This document shows, piece by piece, positions 7,882 to 14,645 of a DNA stretch of 38,301 bases (positions are counted from its first letter, which is position 1; each line of letters opens with the position of its first letter). The stretch comes from Aliicoccus persicus. Lineage in GTDB: Bacteria > Bacillota > Bacilli > Staphylococcales > Salinicoccaceae. The translations under genes and the position numbers were made by a program. The notes beneath the pieces are model-generated. The model did not search any database. It was given only the letters and a program-made list of their open reading frames with translations, and was not told the DNA's origin. The DNA lies in assembly GCF_900110815.1 (NCBI RefSeq), contig NZ_FOIT01000006.1:31249-69549 (forward strand). The letters are read 5' to 3'.

Positions 7882-7953
7882 GGTCCCATAGCTCAGTGGG
7901 AGAGTGCTTGCTTGACATGCAAGAGGTCGGTGGTTCGAAACCACCTGGGACCA
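7882..7953 (+). tRNA. tRNA-Val (anticodon GAC)
   Basis: This is a complete cloverleaf: acceptor GGTCCCA / TGGGACC, D arm GCTC..GAGT, anticodon stem CTTGC / GCAAG with loop TTGACAT, and T arm GGTGG TTCGAAA CCACC. The 3' CCA is encoded. The anticodon GAC reads valine GUC/GUU. Confidence 0.96.
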
Positions 7954-7961
7954 TCTATTAC

Positions 7962-7990
7962 ACAGCCATTTTTTAGTGGCTGTTTTTTTG
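7962..7990 (+). terminator. Terminator of tRNA-Val
   Basis: Stem ACAGCCA / TGGCTGT is followed by seven T and more T-rich sequence. Confidence 0.85.
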
Positions 7991-7996
7991 TTTTTG

Positions 7997-9028
7997 TTAT
8001 AGCGTTTTTTTCGTCAGATCATTCAGTGAAACAGCAGTTTTATTGCGAATACCCGAGACACTCTCCGCGTGTGTCATAGAACTGACGACCGATTCATGAA
8101 CGGCTTCAGCCGTCGCCTTGAACAGTGGATTGATATCATCATCGTGTAAAAAGTTCATAGATAACGGTTCTTTTGGTGATTGATGGGGCATCTTCGTTGC
8201 AGTAGAGAACGCGAGTGCAAGCTCGCCGCTACCGTTACCAATGTAGGCACCCGTACGGCTTAATCCGACTACGGCACGATTTGATACACGCTTCAACTGG
8301 CGCTCAGATAGTGGCACATCCGTTGCGATGACGACGATGATCGAACCTTTTTCTTCGGTTTTATCGTTCGGTAATTCAAAATCGTTGGAGAGTTTTTTAT
8401 CGTCTATCATCAGGTCTTCGAACGAACCATGGTTGCTCATGACAAGAACACCAACCGTGTACTCAACTTCATTTATTTTTACTAATCGAGAAGCAGAACC
8501 GATTCCACCCTTTAACTCGTGACACATCATGCCCCGACCTGCCCCGACAGCACCTTCAGAAAAAACAATGTCAGCATCTTTAATTGCTTGAGCGATATGT
8601 GTTTCACGCACGTGCATGCCACGAATATCGTTTAGCTGCATATCATTACACTCGAGCACAATTGGATTCACGGTACCCGTTTTTACACCGATGTCTTCAT
8701 TTTGATCTAGCATGTGTTTGACAAGGGCAGTAGAGGCAGTGCCGACACTGAGCGTATTCGTAAGAATGATTGGTGTTTCAATCGTGCCCATCTCATCCAC
8801 TTGAATGAGCCCGACACTTTTCCCAAATCCATTGATAACAGTAGAAGCAGCGAGATATTTATCTGTGAACATATTCCCGTCGTGCGGGAGAATTGCCGTC
8901 ACACCTGTTTGAATGCCCCCATCACTCAGCGTCACGTGTCCAACTTTGACACCCGGCACATCCGTGATTAAATTATTTTTCCCAGTCGATAAAGTTCGTG
9001 TAGAACGATGTTGTTTATCTAGTCCCAT
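7997..9028 (-). CDS. P1/S58-family peptidase (DmpA/BapA-like aminopeptidase)
   Basis: This is a 343-residue N-terminal-nucleophile hydrolase of the DmpA family, which cleaves itself before Ser to give an active alpha/beta enzyme with aminopeptidase or beta-peptidase activity. The expected cleavage point is Gly228-Ser229 in KGSIIVVIATDVPL. Other family landmarks are LITDVPGVKVGH at the N-terminus, GAVGAGRGM and KGGIGSASR in the middle, and AVVGLSRTGAYIGNGSGE. AGGAGG lies six bases before the ATG. The gene is single. The physiological substrate is unknown. Confidence 0.9.
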   Translation of the reverse strand: MGLDKQHRSTRTLSTGKNNLITDVPGVKVGHVTLSDGGIQTGVTAILPHDGNMFTDKYLAASTVINGFGKSVGLIQVDEMGTIETPIILTNTLSVGTASTALVKHMLDQNEDIGVKTGTVNPIVLECNDMQLNDIRGMHVRETHIAQAIKDADIVFSEGAVGAGRGMMCHELKGGIGSASRLVKINEVEYTVGVLVMSNHGSFEDLMIDDKKLSNDFELPNDKTEEKGSIIVVIATDVPLSERQLKRVSNRAVVGLSRTGAYIGNGSGELALAFSTATKMPHQSPKEPLSMNFLHDDDINPLFKATAEAVHESVVSSMTHAESVSGIRNKTAVSLNDLTKKTL

Positions 9029-9164
9029 TAGAATCCTCCTATCGTATATATAATTTTAGTATACAGTTTATTGTTTATCATTTTTGTGATAATTCTTAAA
9101 TTTCAATCGTATTAATTCATTGTGAAAGGGAATATCAAAATTATCAAGAGTTGGAGAAATCAAT

Positions 9165-9343
9165 ATGAAAAAACTTATAATGCTCGTTGTTGCGATGCTA
9201 CTTGTTCCGACGTTAGCTGAAGCAGATGAGACTGTATTTGAAAATATGAGGAGTTGTTTGAAATATTAATAGAAGCGCATGGCTTTATAGAAGAAGAAAC
9301 AGATGATGCGATTGAGAATTTACAAGAATATAGTATACGATAA
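9165..9343 (+). pseudogene. Frameshifted small exported-protein gene, paralogue of the gene at 9589
   Basis: An ATG at 9165, after GGAG, opens a signal-peptide-like start (MKKLIMLVVAMLLVPTLAEA) that runs to a stop at 9267-9269. From 9248 the next frame continues sensibly for 31 codons (EELFEILIEAHGFIEEETDD...) to the TAA at 9341. A single-base indel near 9247 would join the two into about 60 residues. The 50 bp before the ATG resemble the 50 bp before the gene at 9589 (both carry GGAATATCA, ATATCAAGA-like and GGAGAAA elements). This suggests a local duplication whose left copy decayed. Alternatively the 34-residue product is functional. Confidence 0.5.
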
Positions 9344-9376
9344 AAAAAACCCCGAAACCAATATGGTTCCGGGGTT
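9342..9376 (-). terminator. Terminator of tRNA-Ser
   Basis: Read on the minus strand, AACCCCGGAACC / GGTTTCGGGGTT is followed by a run of T. It lies directly behind the tRNA. Confidence 0.85.
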
Positions 9377-9381
9377 AAGAG

Positions 9382-9469
9382 CGGATAGAGAGGGATTCGA
9401 ACCCTCGAAACGGGCGAACCGTTTACAGGCTTTCCAAGCATGCGCCTTAAGCCACTCGGCCATCTATCC
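9382..9469 (-). tRNA. tRNA-Ser (anticodon GGA)
   Basis: The minus strand folds as a class II tRNA with a long variable arm: acceptor GGATAGA / TCTATCC, discriminator G, anticodon loop CTTGGAAAG, and T loop TTCGAAT. The 3' CCA is not encoded. The anticodon GGA reads serine UCC/UCU. Confidence 0.94.
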
Positions 9470-9588
9470 ATTTAGTGCAACGTTACATATTATAAGATAT
9501 TTATTTGAAGAATTCAATATGTTATATCGTCGTTTGAACTTGCATCAAAAGGAATATCACAGATATCAAGAAGTAGGAGAAAGGCGAT

Positions 9589-10014
9589 ATGAAGAAACAT
9601 TTAATTGGTGCAATTGTAATACTTCTTATTGGAATGATTGTGACATTGGCGATAAATATTGTACAAGATGAAAGTGAAGCGGAAGATAAGGCAGAGGATA
9701 GTGAGCTGAAAGAAATTGAGCAATTCTCACAAGAAGAGAAAAATGCAATCACCCTGGCACGCGAATGGGAAGATGTATTTGACTGGTCAAGAGTGCTAAT
9801 GATGGAAAACTTACTGGTTGAAAGAACAGGTTGGGAAATCTCAGAAGCGGATGCAGAGGGGGTTCTCGATTATCTAGATTTTGATTATGAAGAGAACGCC
9901 TTAGAATCAGCAAAAACGCACTTACTAGCATCCGATTATTCTGATGAGGAGTTACACAATTTATTAACAGAAACAGATGGTTTTACTGAGGGCGAAGCCA
10001 AATATGCGATATAA
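9589..10014 (+). CDS. Ltp-family membrane-anchored exported protein
   Basis: This is a 141-residue protein. An N-terminal hydrophobic segment (residues 5-26) is followed by an acidic linker. Two Ltp-type helical repeats (PF07553-like) follow. The first begins with AREWEDVFDWSRVLMMENLL and TGWEISEADAEGVLDYLDF. The second reads ALESAKTHLLASDYSDEELHNLL with TDGFTEGEAKYAI. Ltp domains occur in Gram-positive surface proteins and in phage superinfection-exclusion lipoproteins. Here there is no lipobox cysteine, so anchoring would be by an uncleaved helix or the protein is released. AGGAG precedes the ATG. A decayed paralogue lies on the other side of tRNA-Ser. Confidence 0.72.
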   Translation: MKKHLIGAIVILLIGMIVTLAINIVQDESEAEDKAEDSELKEIEQFSQEEKNAITLAREWEDVFDWSRVLMMENLLVERTGWEISEADAEGVLDYLDFDYEENALESAKTHLLASDYSDEELHNLLTETDGFTEGEAKYAI

Positions 10015-10038
10015 AATTTAGAGCAATAGAGAAACTAA

Positions 10039-10641
10039 GTCCTGGGAGATGCAATCTTCGGACAAGTTGACGTTTCAGATGAAGCTTCAGTAGAGCACAT
10101 GGTGAAAGCAACGGTTGATCATTATGGAACATTAGATATTGCAATCAACAACGCTGCGATCACACCTGACGACAAGCCATTGACAGAAACAGATTTTGAA
10201 TATTGGGATAAACTGATGGCGGTTGACCTTAAAGGTGTCGCACTCTCATTAAAATATGAGTTACGCCAGTTTGAAAAAGAAGGTAATGTAGGATCAATCG
10301 TTAATACACCATCAGCAAGTGAAGTCCGTCCACAGCCAGCAAACTCAGCATATGTTGCGGCTAAGTATAGTGTGATCGGATTAACTAAAAATGCTGCGAT
10401 GGACTACTTACCAAAAGGAATCCGTATTAACACAGTTGCACCAGTTGCAATTGACACACCGATGCTTCGTGGTGCAATTGAACAATGCGGATTAGAACCA
10501 GATAGTTATGCGAAACAATTGAGTATGCTTGGTAGATTCGCACAAGCAGAAGAAGTTGCCCAAACTTACCTCTGGTTAGCTTCTGACGGATCATCATACG
10601 TAACAGGTGCAGTCATCAATGTAGACGGTGGGTATACTTAA
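10039..10641 (+). pseudogene. 5'-truncated short-chain dehydrogenase/reductase
   Basis: The frame is open from 10039 to 10641 and encodes the last two thirds of an SDR. It begins at GQVDVSDEASVEHMV, then has the NNA motif (INNAAITPDD), a Ser region (IVNTPSAS), the catalytic YVAAK, and the C-terminal GxxNVDGGY block. The first roughly 60 residues, with the TGxxxGxG cofactor loop, are missing, and a TAA (10036-10038) sits directly upstream in frame. No ribosome binding site fits a start. The remaining codons show no decay, so truncation is probably recent. A product from the ATG at 10099 could not bind NAD(P) normally. Confidence 0.75.
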
Positions 10642-10656
10642 TTGTAATAGAGATTT

Positions 10657-10687
10657 AAAACCAGCATTCGGGTGATGTTGGTTTTTT
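10657..10687 (+). terminator. Terminator after the SDR remnant
   Basis: Stem AAAACCAGCAT / ATGTTGGTTTT has a 7-nt loop and a T-run. Confidence 0.8.
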
Positions 10688-10772
10688 AATTCTTTGAGAT
10701 AGGATTGATTGGAGATTTTGGTGGCTTGCTACTTCAGAGAGAAAATAGGGGTGGGGTAACAGGCCGCTGAAA

Positions 10773-11036
10773 GTTCATGGTAACTCCGAATCAAAAATGG
10801 AGTTGAGTGAGGACGGATTTGAGTCTTGTGCTCACTCAGGCTCGAAAATGGAGTTGGGTGAGCACGGATTTTAGTCTTGTGGTCACTCGGGCGCGAAAAC
10901 GGAGTTGAGTGAGGACGGATTTGAGTTTCGTGCTCACTCGGGCTAGAAAACTGCAGTGAGTGAGCACGGATTTGAAACTGGTGCTCACTCGGGCCAAAAA
11001 AAGACACTGAGTGAGCATGGAGATCACATTCACTGA
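10773..11036. repeat. Palindromic tandem array B (51-52 bp period)
   Basis: Copies of a left arm related to GAGTGAGCACGG start near 10801, 10852, 10903, 10955 and 11006. Right arms of type GTGCTCACTC lie between them. Right arms pair well with the following left arm (for example 10981-10990 with the arm from 11006). The loop between carries GAAAA or a longer A-run. The array fills the gap between two convergent genes. A 92-codon minus-strand ORF with a 17-residue repeat is only a by-product of the 51-bp period. Confidence 0.85.
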
Positions 11037-11046
11037 ACTCAGCCCA

Positions 11047-11394
11047 CTAAGTCATCTTATAGAAATCAAAAACAACCTGATCTGGTCCTTCAACAAGCAA
11101 TGAGTAAGTTCCCCAGTCGGTTTTCAAGGGGGCATTCAAGATATTCTGCCCGTCTTCTTTCAACCGTGCTTCTACTGCATTCACATCGTCGACTTCAATG
11201 TGTAGAATGGTACCTGAATGGATCGTCTCCATCGGTACCAATGCCTCTAAACTCAACATCAGGGAATGCTCGCCGACTGTAAATTGTGCAAAGTTTTTAT
11301 CTGCAAAATCTGGTTCTAAATCCAAAAGTCGTTTGATTTTTTCAGTTGCTTCTACAACATTCGAAACGATTAAGTCTGTCTGATTTAATTTCAT
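11047..11394 (-). CDS. VOC superfamily protein
   Basis: This is a small glyoxalase-fold protein of 115 residues. It has the typical N-terminal strand MKLNQTDLIVSNVVEATEKIKRLLDLEP, a central ILHIEVDDVNAVEARLKEDG segment and a C-terminal LLVEGPDQVVFDFYK. The length equals one standard VOC module. AAGGAG upstream supports the ATG at 11394 over the upstream in-frame start at 11424. Metal ligands are not obvious. No partner gene points to a substrate. Confidence 0.78.
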   Translation of the reverse strand: MKLNQTDLIVSNVVEATEKIKRLLDLEPDFADKNFAQFTVGEHSLMLSLEALVPMETIHSGTILHIEVDDVNAVEARLKEDGQNILNAPLKTDWGTYSLLVEGPDQVVFDFYKMT

Positions 11395-11535
11395 AACACC
11401 ACTCCTTAAACAATGTTTTACCAAATTTCACACACATCAAAATAAAAGATAAAAACCCCAAAACCGATACGCATTCAACACACGCACCGATTCGGGCGTT
11501 AAATATGTTCAATAGTTATTTAGTCTTAAAAGAAA

Positions 11536-12048
11536 TTACGCTTCAATACCAATTTCTACGTTAGATTCGAATTTAACTTCGTCACTGACTAAAACGCCAC
11601 CAGTTTCTAATGCTTGGTTGAAGCTCATACCGTATTTTGTACGGTCGATTTTACCAGATACAACGACACCTGCAACAAGTCCGCCACCTGGTGCTTGTGC
11701 TGTACCAGTTAATTCGAAATCAAATGTTTCTTCGATTGTTACATCTTTAATTGTTAAGTTACCAGTAATCGTAGACGCAGTAACTGAAGTACTTACAAAT
11801 TTAATTTCTGGGTATGTTTCGATTTCAAAGAAATCACTTGTTCTTAAGTGATTGTCACGATCTTTTTGGTTTGTATCAATTGACTCTGGATAGATTGTTA
11901 CGTCAAATTGTAATGAAGATACGTCATTGATGTCACCAGTAATGTTAACATCGAAATTTTTGAATTCGCCTTTAACTTTTGAAACCATCATATGTCTTAC
12001 AACGAATTCGATATTGCTGTGTGCTTTGTCTAATGTATATTTCGCCAT
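11536..12048 (-). CDS. YceI-family lipid/isoprenoid-binding protein
   Basis: This is a 170-residue protein with the complete YceI lipocalin-like barrel pattern: YTLDKAHSNIEFVVRHMMVSK at the start, the KDRDNHLRTSDFFEIETYPEIKF core and a C-terminal TKYGMSFNQ. Family members bind isoprenoid chains such as those of quinones. There is no signal peptide, so it is cytoplasmic. AAGGAG lies ten bases before the ATG. MhqR-like sites upstream suggest a link with quinone stress, which fits an isoprenoid-quinone binder. The gene is monocistronic. Confidence 0.92.
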   Translation of the reverse strand: MAKYTLDKAHSNIEFVVRHMMVSKVKGEFKNFDVNITGDINDVSSLQFDVTIYPESIDTNQKDRDNHLRTSDFFEIETYPEIKFVSTSVTASTITGNLTIKDVTIEETFDFELTGTAQAPGGGLVAGVVVSGKIDRTKYGMSFNQALETGGVLVSDEVKFESNVEIGIEA

Positions 12049-12126
12049 GGGTTAATTTCTCCTTTTAGATAAAAAATAATTTACGTATATACTCTGTTGC
12101 AACTACAAGAACATCGTAACATAAAA

Positions 12127-12165
12127 TACCTCGAATTGGAATCAATATATCTCGAATTCTATATA
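12127..12165. promoter_or_regulatory. Two MhqR-like operator sites upstream of yceI
   Basis: TATCTCGAATTCTATATA (12148-12165) matches TATCTCGAATTCGAGATA at 16 of 18 positions. A weaker copy, TACCTCGAATTGGAATCA, lies at 12127-12144. The CTCGAATT cores are 21 bp apart, that is two helical turns. A minus-strand -35 (TTGATT) and -10 (TATGTT) flank the weaker copy, so binding could repress yceI. Confidence 0.45.
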
Positions 12166-12280
12166 TTATTTAAACGAATGTGACCAATCTCAATTTACCT
12201 GTATAATTTTCACTAAACAGTGGAATCATAGATTAAATACTATGAATTGTAAAATTATTGTAATGGAGGTTTATCATCAG

Positions 12281-12556
12281 ATGGAGATTAAACACGAGCA
12301 TCGTGTATTTTATGTGGGTGAAAACGCGAATGAAGCATTAGCTAAAATGACGTATTCTGTCGCAGGTGAGTCGAGCATTATTGCAGATCACACAGAATTG
12401 AGTGACGAATTAAGAGGTCAAGGTGTTGGACAAAAATTATTGGAGCATCTTGTCGAATTTGCGCATGAAAACAATGATACAATCATTCCATTATTTCCTT
12501 TCGTAAAAGCAGAAATGTACAAAGGTCCTGAAAAATATAAAGATGTTAGGCGATAA
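12281..12556 (+). CDS. Small GNAT-like acetyltransferase (YjdJ/PF14542 type)
   Basis: This is a 91-residue minimal acetyltransferase. After an N-terminal strand (HRVFYVGENANEALAKMTYSVAG) comes SIIADHTELSDELRGQGVGQKLLEHLVEFA, the acetyl-CoA loop of the one-domain Acetyltransf_CG family. The C-terminus has IIPLFPFVKAEM. GGAGGT ten bases upstream fixes the ATG at 12281; the earlier in-frame ATG at 12242 precedes the ribosome binding site. The substrate is unknown. A likely promoter -10 TATAAT lies at 12202-12207. Confidence 0.85.
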   Translation: MEIKHEHRVFYVGENANEALAKMTYSVAGESSIIADHTELSDELRGQGVGQKLLEHLVEFAHENNDTIIPLFPFVKAEMYKGPEKYKDVRR

Positions 12557-12566
12557 TTTCATACTC

Positions 12567-12609
12567 AAATAAACATCCTTCGATATTTGTAGGGTGTTTT
12601 TTATTTGAG
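12567..12609 (+). terminator. Terminator after the small acetyltransferase
   Basis: Outer CAAATAA / TTATTTG and inner AACATCCT / AGGGTGTT form a long stem with a T-run inside its 3' arm. Confidence 0.7.
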
Positions 12610-12670
12610 AAGTCATCTATAATATAAGTAAGTCAAGTTTTACACGGTTGTATGACATTGAGGTGAAAGA

Positions 12671-13345
12671 ATGATTCATAAACAATTATCACGTTTTGAT
12701 GTATTTGCTTCTCTAGATGTAGAAGAGCTTCACGAAGTGGCATATATTACAGATAGGGTCCATGTTCAAAAAGGCCAACATTTATTTTATCATGGTGATG
12801 AAATGGAGAAGTTGTTTTTTATCATTTCTGGAACCGTAAAGATCTATAGAACGGATCAGGAAGGTAACGAGCAAATCGTCAACTTCTTTCAACAGGGTGA
12901 GATGTTTCCGCACCACGGTTTGTTTCGAACAGACAATTATCCAGCAAATTCGATTGTGTTTCAAGATGCGACATTACTTGTGATTCACAAAGCAGATTTT
13001 GAGAATTTGTTAATGAAGCATGACCGTATCGCGCTAAAAATGTTTAATTATCTAGGCAGTGTAATTTTAGACTTACATAAACGCTTGCAAGAGAAGCTAT
13101 TATCCAGCACTGATCAGCAACTATTATCGTTGCTTAAGAGACTGATGATTTCTAACGGGATGGTGATTACTCCTGAAGAAACAAAGATCAATATTAAGAT
13201 GACCAAACAAGAGATTGGTAGTATGGTTGGGATGACTCGGGAGACTGTGAGTCGTAACATCTCGAAGTTTAAGAAGCTTGATATTTTATATGAAGAGTCA
13301 GGATACATTGTTATCCGCAATGATAAATTAAGAGAATACAAATAA
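12671..13345 (+). CDS. Crp/Fnr-family transcription regulator
   Basis: This is a 224-residue regulator. An N-terminal cyclic-nucleotide-binding-fold domain (about 10-120; GQHLFYHGDEMEKLFFIISGTVKIYR) and a long dimer helix are followed by a winged helix. The winged helix has MTKQEIGSMVGMTRETVSRNISKFK, where the E, SR and R positions of the Crp/Fnr recognition helix are present. There is no cysteine in the protein, so an Fe-S sensor like classical FNR is excluded; heme or a redox-independent signal remains possible. The gene faces the oxidase operon. A TGTGA-N6-TCACG palindrome before that operon is the likely target. ATG at 12671 follows GAGGTGA. Confidence 0.88.
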   Translation: MIHKQLSRFDVFASLDVEELHEVAYITDRVHVQKGQHLFYHGDEMEKLFFIISGTVKIYRTDQEGNEQIVNFFQQGEMFPHHGLFRTDNYPANSIVFQDATLLVIHKADFENLLMKHDRIALKMFNYLGSVILDLHKRLQEKLLSSTDQQLLSLLKRLMISNGMVITPEETKINIKMTKQEIGSMVGMTRETVSRNISKFKKLDILYEESGYIVIRNDKLREYK

Positions 13346-13350
13346 CAAAA

Positions 13351-13381
13351 AAGTGGCTGCCAACATGTTGTTGGCAGCCAC
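13351..13381. terminator. Bidirectional terminator between regulator and oxidase operon
   Basis: Perfect 13-bp stem AGTGGCTGCCAAC / GTTGGCAGCCACT has a 5-nt loop, with A-rich sequence before it and T-rich sequence after. It can serve both convergent transcripts. Confidence 0.85.
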
Positions 13382-13400
13382 TTATTTATGTCTAAATTAT

Positions 13401-13991
13401 TTAAGACGAGCCTTCTGCATCATCGTATGGATTTTTGTAATACTGTGATTGGTCGGTGAAAGTGATCAGGAAGACGAATGCGAGTATTACAACGCCAATT
13501 GCCAATTGTCCAATACCAACGCTGATTTGGTCAGCGAGTAGATAAGCATTACACAGCTGTGATTCTGAAGACGTGTAAAGTACACCTGTAATACCAAACG
13601 TAAGTGCCGTGATTACCATGAATATAAATCGCGCAAATGGCTGCAGCTTGCGAAAACTATCTCTTAGTGTCACACCGGCTAACAGTGGTATTGAAACGAA
13701 CTTAAACAACTCAACGTACCACAGTTCAAGTGCTTCATCCATCGCACGCGGCAACATCCAGTAGATGATAATCGTTACAAATATGATCATGAACGGTACA
13801 CCATTTTTATTGAACTTCTCAAAGAAATTTGGGAATTTTTGTTGCAATAATGGTGCCATCAAGAGTCCTGCAATGAACAGGAGCATCATCTGCATGTGCA
13901 TGTGTAAGAACATATAGGACTCAAACAGCGTGCGCATAAAGGGTGTTGCAAATATTAGAATGATGGCCATCCCGTATATAAACTGACGCAT
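13401..13991 (-). CDS. Oxidase-associated membrane protein (DUF1404-like)
   Basis: This is a 196-residue protein with about six membrane segments and a His/Met-rich stretch, LHMHMQMMLLF (about 29-39), at the first helix end. That stretch could bind copper or contact heme. Its place as last gene of the heme-copper oxidase operon, overlapping the SCO gene by one base (TAATG), suggests a role in cofactor insertion or assembly. The DUF1404 assignment comes from the general pattern and operon context and is moderate. It is not CtaG by any motif I recognise. Confidence 0.6.
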   Translation of the reverse strand: MRQFIYGMAIILIFATPFMRTLFESYMFLHMHMQMMLLFIAGLLMAPLLQQKFPNFFEKFNKNGVPFMIIFVTIIIYWMLPRAMDEALELWYVELFKFVSIPLLAGVTLRDSFRKLQPFARFIFMVITALTFGITGVLYTSSESQLCNAYLLADQISVGIGQLAIGVVILAFVFLITFTDQSQYYKNPYDDAEGSS

Positions 13992-14611
13992 TAGGATTCA
14001 CCTACTTCTAACAAGTCTTCTAGTACTTCAACTGCAACATCTGGCTCACGATAGTTCAGTGTATCTAACAACTGCCCGTCGGGCTTTATCAGATAAAAAC
14101 TCGTGTTATGCTGAAAATCAGAACTTCCCTCTGGTATAACTGTCACACCATACATATCCAGCAAGTTCTCTAATTCATTATCATCCGGCACGCGCAACAT
14201 TCTCCAGCTATCACCATCAACATTAAAGTAATTTGCATAGCGATCTAGGACTTCGACAGTATCGCGTTCAGTATCAAATGAGACACTTAAAAATACTATG
14301 TCATCTTCATACTTGTCCATGTCGAGTCGTTCAAAAACTTCCTGCATGCTCGCTTCCATTTGCGGACAAGCTGTCGAACAATTCGTGTAGATAAAAGTCA
14401 TAAACATGTATTTGCCTTCAAATTCATCAAAATGATATGTACGATCCTTGTTGTCCTGTACCGTAATATTTGGAATTTGGGGCGGTGACTCTCTCAGTTC
14501 ATTTAAGCGTTTTTCTTCAATCGTAAAAGTCGTGTATCCGTCTGTCGCAACCCACAAAAAGAGGAGGGCAATTGCGATGAGAAATGTACGATATATCCAT
14601 TCTTTTTTCAT
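13991..14611 (-). CDS. SCO1/SenC-family copper chaperone for the oxidase
   Basis: This is a 206-residue membrane-anchored thioredoxin-fold protein. One N-terminal helix (residues 8-22) is followed by an external domain. The copper ligands of the family are present: Cys78 and Cys82 in YTNCSTACPQM, and His168 in SDFQHNTSFYLIKPDG. It delivers copper to the CuA site of subunit II. Its position between the catalytic subunit and the terminal membrane protein of the operon fits this role. The ribosome binding site is GAGGAGGC-like, 5' of the ATG. Confidence 0.93.
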   Translation of the reverse strand: MKKEWIYRTFLIAIALLFLWVATDGYTTFTIEEKRLNELRESPPQIPNITVQDNKDRTYHFDEFEGKYMFMTFIYTNCSTACPQMEASMQEVFERLDMDKYEDDIVFLSVSFDTERDTVEVLDRYANYFNVDGDSWRMLRVPDDNELENLLDMYGVTVIPEGSSDFQHNTSFYLIKPDGQLLDTLNYREPDVAVEVLEDLLEVGES

Positions 14612-14645
14612 CTTTATGCCTCCTCTTTTTATTTATATTTTTATA

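Noticed and set aside
9303-9671. Plus-strand 122-codon ORF
   Set aside because: It runs through the tRNA-Ser gene and its terminator, which excludes it as a real gene.
10729-11007. Minus-strand 92-codon ORF with a 17-residue repeat
   Set aside because: It is the translation of a 51-bp DNA repeat (51 = 17 codons). Other units step by 52 bp, there is no ribosome binding site, and sister arrays do not keep a frame.
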